Positions 8,042 through 11,148 of a stretch of DNA of 11,148 nt are shown in pieces; position 1 is the stretch's first letter; every line of letters begins with the position of its first letter. The stretch covers positions 4,548 through 15,695 of the forward strand of contig NVSM01000009.1 in assembly GCA_002401225.1 (NCBI GenBank), given 5' to 3'. The notes beneath the pieces are model-generated. The model was given only the letters and a program-made list of their open reading frames with translations. It was not told the DNA's origin and made no database searches. This stretch comes from a bacterium. GTDB taxonomy: Bacteria; Planctomycetota; Phycisphaerae; Phycisphaerales; UBA1924. The translations under genes were made by a program, and so were the position numbers.

Positions 8042-8085
8042 ACACTAAAACGGGAGAGGATTCGTCCTCTCTCGTTTTTTAGTGT
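8042..8085. terminator. Bidirectional intrinsic terminator between convergent genes
   Basis: CGGGAGAGGA (8051-8060) and TCCTCTCTCG (8065-8074) pair over 10 positions with one G-U around a TTCG loop (8061-8064). Outside this, ACACTAAAA (8042-8050) is complementary to TTTTAGTGT (8077-8085), giving T-runs on both strands. It lies 20 bases after the secreted-protein gene and 30 bases past the end of the rfbD-like gene on the other strand, so it can serve both. Confidence 0.9.
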
Positions 8086-8115
8086 CTATTCGGTTTTGTG
8101 TATCGCCTATGGCTC

Positions 8116-9021
8116 TTAATCGCTCGTTGCGATGGAATCAAGGACTTGGTGGAGGTGGGTCTTCCATGATCCAAGCGAGCCGATGAGCTTTGCAGATTCG
8201 GAGATGTCGAGTGTGGAATAGGCCGGGCGAGCAGCGGGGCGTGGGTATTCATCTGAGCCGCAGGCGTTGATGGTGCAGCCGAGTTCTGTATATCGAACGA
8301 TCTCGGTTGCGAGATCAAACCAAGTGCATTCATCCTCGTCGCTCAAGTGCCAGGTGCCTTGGGCTCCTGCCAAATACAGCTTGAGCGAAGAGGCAGCGAG
8401 ATGCTGTGCGCTTGTTGGATTGCCTCGCTGATCGTTGACAACTTTGAGCTCGTCTCGGGTTTGTGCAAGGCTACGGATTGTGCGCACAAAGTTGGTTCCC
8501 CAAGGCGCATAGACCCAGCTTGTGCGGATCATGATGTGTGATGTCTTTGATTGGGCAATCATCGATTCGCCGAGTGCTTTGGATCGCCCATAGGCGTTGA
8601 TTGGATCGGTTGCCTGCCCAACGGTGTAGGACTTGTTGGCGTTGCCTGGGAAGACATAGTCTGTCGAGTAGGTGATCAGCGTTGCGTTTGTTTCATCGCA
8701 AAGCTTTGCGATTTCATCAACCGCATGCGCGTTCGCACGGGTTGCTCCTTGTTCGTCTGTTTCTGCTCCGTCGACATCTGTCCATGCTGCCGCGTTGACG
8801 ACAAGGTCGTAGTTGGTGTTCTTGAGGCAGTGAGCAATAGAGTCTGGCTCCATCAGATCAAATGCAGGGCGTGAAACGCCTACGCATTCGATTTGTTCTT
8901 GTGCAAGAAGCTCAAGCCAAGATCGTCCGACCATGCCAGTCGATCCAAGTACCAGCACCCGCTTGGGCTTGGCGCGCGTATCAACAATAGATTGGCATTT
9001 CATAGCTGACTCGCTGGTCAT
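8116..9021 (-). CDS. rfbD: dTDP-4-dehydrorhamnose reductase (RmlD family)
   Basis: This is a 301-residue short-chain reductase predicted to reduce dTDP-4-dehydro-L-rhamnose to dTDP-L-rhamnose with NAD(P)H in the cytoplasm, the last step of dTDP-rhamnose synthesis. Motifs, with Met 1 at 9021: Rossmann loop GSTGMVG (26-32), NAAAWTDVD (76-84), STDYVF (119-124), catalytic YGRSK (144-148), DQRGNPTS (197-204) and the C-terminal RPAYSTLD (265-272), all in RmlD order. The frame is open further upstream to 9219, but that stretch overlaps the rfbC-like gene and has no family resemblance. The ATG at 9021 overlaps the rfbC stop by ATGA and has GGGGAG 10 bases upstream. The Rossmann loop begins at residue 26, a little later than usual, so ATG 9003 (M7) is an alternative start. 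The gene is second in a two-gene minus-strand operon. Confidence 0.9.
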   Translation of the reverse strand: MTSESAMKCQSIVDTRAKPKRVLVLGSTGMVGRSWLELLAQEQIECVGVSRPAFDLMEPDSIAHCLKNTNYDLVVNAAAWTDVDGAETDEQGATRANAHAVDEIAKLCDETNATLITYSTDYVFPGNANKSYTVGQATDPINAYGRSKALGESMIAQSKTSHIMIRTSWVYAPWGTNFVRTIRSLAQTRDELKVVNDQRGNPTSAQHLAASSLKLYLAGAQGTWHLSDEDECTWFDLATEIVRYTELGCTINACGSDEYPRPAARPAYSTLDISESAKLIGSLGSWKTHLHQVLDSIATSD

Positions 9022-9512
9022 TTGTGTTCGACTCCCCACGGGAAACCTGGGAAGGCATCTGGTGAGATGCGTTCTTCGTCGGGTGCTTGTGGGTTGTAGC
9101 TGTGGGTGACATAGTACAACAGCCCGGCTTGTGTTGGGCCAACGGTGGCTGCGCCGTGCCAGAGTGGTGGGGGGATGATCAATGTGCCCGGGCGTTTCTC
9201 GCCGATGACCAAAGACCATGCTTGATCATTTTCTTGGTCATAGATCCCAACCTTGAGATGCCCGACGAGTCCCATCCAGAAATCGGTTTGGAGCATGTGC
9301 CGATGCCAGGCTTTGACGACTCCGGGGTATTGCACCGAGAAGTTGACTTGTCCTTGAGGACCCATGACGCCTTGGAGTTGGTTCATGAGCGACCAGCCTC
9401 GATCATCTGTGAAATGTGTTGTCGGCACAAAGATTGGCTTCTTTTGTGCGGTCGCGATCTCAAATGCCTCGCTGAGCGGGGCGTTGAGTATTTCTGGCTG
9501 ATGTACTTTCAT
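9018..9512 (-). CDS. rfbC: dTDP-4-dehydrorhamnose 3,5-epimerase-like cupin (RmlC-related)
   Basis: A 164-residue single-domain cupin. RmlC epimerases convert dTDP-4-dehydro-6-deoxyglucose to the L-rhamno form, and the rfbD-like gene follows directly, which supports this pathway. Visible features: FTDDRGW (34-40), VVKAWHRH (65-72) at the place of the usual RGLHxQ, GHLKVGIYD (84-92) matching the usual GEVxDVxVD strand, IPPPLWHGA (113-121) at the place of IPxGFAHGF, and Tyr 133-134 in LLYYVTHSY. It is shorter than the usual 180 or so residues and these motifs have diverged, so the exact substrate is uncertain; another sugar-nucleotide isomerase of the RmlC-like group is possible. The start at 9512 is supported by AGAGGGT (minus strand, 9518-9524), 5 bases before the ATG. 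The stop overlaps the rfbD start by ATGA. Confidence 0.75.
   Translation of the reverse strand: MKVHQPEILNAPLSEAFEIATAQKKPIFVPTTHFTDDRGWSLMNQLQGVMGPQGQVNFSVQYPGVVKAWHRHMLQTDFWMGLVGHLKVGIYDQENDQAWSLVIGEKRPGTLIIPPPLWHGAATVGPTQAGLLYYVTHSYNPQAPDEERISPDAFPGFPWGVEHK
9032..9037 (-). promoter_or_regulatory. Ribosome binding site deciding the rfbD-like start
   Basis: Read on the minus strand this is GGGGAG, 10 bases before the ATG at 9021. It lies inside the end of the rfbC-like gene and supports the ATGA-overlap start over the longer open frame reaching 9219. Confidence 0.5.
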
Positions 9513-9927
9513 CGTGTACCCTCTGTGGATTGGTCGGAGTCGATGCTCGTGAGTTGTGCCTTAAGCGTAGGTTCTGTATCGGCCTATTGGTGGTGTTTTC
9601 TACGCTCGGACGGCCGAGAGGCATCGAATTTTCATGGAATTTCGATGGGGATCGATGGGAGATGAGCGAACAGATTCATGGTTCGGTTTCGTATTGTGGC
9701 AATGGGTGGCAAGTTCAAGAAGATTCGATCGAGATTGATCTCCGTATTCTTGGCAAACAAAGTGATTATCGGAGGGGCGAGAGGCCGGCATAGGCAAAGA
9801 ACCCGGCAGATTGGGGGAATGATGGTCAACCGGTTGGATCAGATTTGCCGATAGGAGAAGGACGACGAGCATGCGAACCATTGATGAATATGGCTCGTGA
9901 TTTTGAATCTTTGTATGGGCAGATTTG
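9513..9927. other. Divergent intergenic region between rfbC-like and flippase genes
   Basis: This 415-base gap must contain the start signals for the leftward rfbC-like gene and probably for the rightward flippase. No promoter with both boxes could be named. Small structures seen: a hairpin CTCGG-ACGG-CCGAG (9605-9618), inverted 7-mers AGCGTAG (9564-9570) and CTACGCT (9600-9606), and a short palindrome GAGATTGATCTC (9731-9742). A strong GGAGAAGG at 9854-9861 precedes only a 9-codon reading frame (9871-9900). Frame 2 on the + strand is open from 9530 to 9928 except for one TAG at 9791-9793, which hints at decayed coding sequence in the right part. Confidence 0.4.
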
Positions 9928-9928
9928 A
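9794..9928 (+). pseudogene. Possible remnant of a glycosyltransferase C-terminus
   Basis: After a TAG at 9791-9793 the frame stays open for 44 codons and ends with TGA at 9926-9928, overlapping the flippase ATG as TGATG. Its last residues, GEGRRACE then LMNMARDFESLYGQI, resemble the usual end of GT4 (group 1) glycosyltransferases, where an Arg-rich GRRRVE stretch is followed by a helix of the type M.RDFE.LY. Codon choice fits the neighbours. The part upstream does not look like a GT4 domain, and a normal start is lacking except an ATG at 9884, which would give 14 residues. It could be a truncated ancestral gene next to the flippase, a short peptide that couples translation to the flippase, or chance. 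The call rests on this short resemblance only. Confidence 0.25.
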
Positions 9929-11148
9929 TGAGTGAATCGGGTACAAACTTGACGAACGATGATGGCGCTCCAGATGAGCGTGGGGCGTTATCTAAACTCA
10001 AAGCCAGTCGGCTTGGGCGATCGATGCAGGGCGATGGGCTTCGGGCCAAAGCGATGCGTGGTTCGAGTTGGACAATTGTGGGCTTTGGGACAGGGCAAGT
10101 TATTCGGCTTGGATCAAACCTGATCTTGACTCGGCTGTTGTTCCCTGAAGCGTTCGGGCTGATGGCGTTGGCGCAGGTGTTCATGCAAGGGCTGAGCATG
10201 CTCAGTGATATTGGTGTTGGGCCTTCGATTATTCAGAACAAGCGTGGCGATGATCCTGATTTTCTTGCGACCGCTTGGACAATGCAGATTATCCGTGGGT
10301 TTATTCTTTTCGCGGTGATGGTCGCTTTATCATACCCGGCATCGAGAATCTATGAAGAGCCTATGCTTTTTCCTGTCTTGATCTGGATTGGTTTTGGCGC
10401 GGTTATCCAAGGCTTTCAGAGTATCGGGATGGCACTCGCTAATCGGAAGATGGCACTCCGCGAACTTACCATTATTGATTTTCTTTCACAGATCGTGGGT
10501 GTATATGTGATGATTTTGTGGGCGTCGATGTATCCGACCGTGTGGTCATTGGTCATCGGCGGCATCTGCGCATCGCTCACACGATTGGCTCTTGGGCATC
10601 GATTACTCAAATCATCCGCAAACCGATTCCACTTTGATCGCTCGGCAGCACTCGAAATATTCCACTTTGGGAAATGGGTATTTGTCGCCACTGCTATGAC
10701 TTACTTTGGTGGACAAGGGCTTCGGCTTGTGCAAGGATACCTTGTGCCGATCGATGTGCTTGGGTTGATCTCGATCGCGGTCATGCTGGGCATGGTGGTT
10801 GACCAGTTGATCAAGCGAATGGGGAGCGTCGTTCTCTTTCCCGCGTTCGCCCAGATCTATCAAGAACGGCCAGAGGAACTTGCGGGCAAGCTTCGTGAAG
10901 CGAGAACAAAGCTATTTCTGCTCTCATTTCCATTCTTTGCGGTATTGATTGTGCTTGGTCGAGATCTGATTCATGTGATGTATGATGAGCGGTATCATGC
11001 AGCCGGGTTGTTTTTGGTGATCTCCGCGACGAGTTCAGCCATCGCAGCTCAGCGTACGCCGTTCGGAATGGTGTTGATTGCGACGGGCGATGCGTTCGGG
11101 CATGCTTTGATTAAAGGCGTCACCGCATTCGCACGCGTTGGGGCGATC
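9928..11148 (+). CDS. Wzx-type polysaccharide (O-unit) flippase, MOP superfamily, 3'-truncated
   Basis: The frame is open from ATG 9928 to the right edge, giving 407 residues of a protein usually 450-500 long. It is predicted to flip undecaprenyl-linked repeat units across the inner membrane. After a polar N-terminus of about 45 residues comes the family hallmark stretch: RGSSWTIVGFG (44-54), SNLILTRLLFPEAFGLMAL (63-81), LSDIGVGPSIIQNKRGDDP (92-110) and TAWTMQIIRG (115-124). This is typical of the WzxC-like branch. Alternating hydrophobic segments continue throughout (about 47-68, 125-137, 147-166, 183-199, 204-222, 267-292, 328-345 and 359-375). An in-frame TGA at 9904-9906 limits upstream extension. 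No good ribosome binding site precedes 9928, and the preceding small frame ends as TGATG, so translational coupling is possible. A later start at 10024 would still keep all membrane segments. Confidence 0.88.
   Translation, partial: MSESGTNLTNDDGAPDERGALSKLKASRLGRSMQGDGLRAKAMRGSSWTIVGFGTGQVIRLGSNLILTRLLFPEAFGLMALAQVFMQGLSMLSDIGVGPSIIQNKRGDDPDFLATAWTMQIIRGFILFAVMVALSYPASRIYEEPMLFPVLIWIGFGAVIQGFQSIGMALANRKMALRELTIIDFLSQIVGVYVMILWASMYPTVWSLVIGGICASLTRLALGHRLLKSSANRFHFDRSAALEIFHFGKWVFVATAMTYFGGQGLRLVQGYLVPIDVLGLISIAVMLGMVVDQLIKRMGSVVLFPAFAQIYQERPEELAGKLREARTKLFLLSFPFFAVLIVLGRDLIHVMYDERYHAAGLFLVISATSSAIAAQRTPFGMVLIATGDAFGHALIKGVTAFARVGAI

Noticed and set aside
9022..9219. N-terminal extension of the rfbD-like frame
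   Set aside because: It overlaps the rfbC-like gene in another frame, is Arg/Pro-rich without RmlD similarity, and the ATGA start at 9021 has a ribosome binding site.
9087..9665. Plus-strand open frame of 192 codons over the rfbC-like gene
   Set aside because: It is antisense to a clear cupin epimerase and its composition (Cys-, Trp- and Ser-rich) is not that of a real domain.
9678..9854. 58-codon basic open frame in the intergenic gap
   Set aside because: No ribosome binding site, Arg/Lys-rich composition as expected from G-rich DNA, and no recognisable motif.
9600..10199. Minus-strand open frame of 199 codons spanning the gap and the flippase start
   Set aside because: More than half is antisense to the conserved flippase N-terminus, and the translation is not protein-like.

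Overview
The window looks like part of an exopolysaccharide export locus from a planctomycete, most likely the class Phycisphaerae. This is an inference from protein style, not from a marker gene. GC is near 50 percent. It combines a fused GNVR/BY-kinase-like protein, a sugar transferase with a soluble N-terminal domain, a very large TPR protein, a VPLPA/PEP-CTERM-type secreted protein and a WzxC-like flippase. No rRNA, tRNA, CRISPR array, transposase or phage gene was seen.

Layout. Bases 2-7024 (+) form a tightly packed operon. First comes the 3' part of a Wzc-like chain-length/ATPase protein (its 5' end lies outside the window). It overlaps by ATGA with an undecaprenyl-phosphate sugar-phosphate transferase. 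About 20 bases later a 1503-residue membrane-anchored TPR protein begins. A 292-base AT-rich gap (7025-7316) carries a perfect 19-base palindrome and a leader hairpin. It precedes a 234-residue secreted protein with a signal peptide, a C-terminal sorting signal and a possible Cys-Gln internal thioester pair. A hairpin with T-runs on both strands (8042-8085) separates this gene from a convergent pair on the minus strand, an rfbC-like cupin epimerase followed by an rfbD-like dTDP-4-dehydrorhamnose reductase, again joined by ATGA overlap. After a 415-base gap (9513-9927), possibly holding a decayed glycosyltransferase tail, a Wzx-type flippase starts at 9928 (+) and runs off the right edge.

How the parts fit. 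The sugar transferase would load the first sugar phosphate onto undecaprenyl phosphate. The rfbC/rfbD pair would supply a deoxysugar nucleotide, probably dTDP-rhamnose-like. The flippase would move the lipid-linked repeat across the inner membrane. The Wzc-like protein would set chain length, and the TPR protein would act as a periplasmic scaffold. The sorting-signal protein fits the known genomic pairing of EPS loci with exosortase systems. Polymerase, outer-membrane exporter, exosortase, rfbA and rfbB are not in this window and would have to lie elsewhere.
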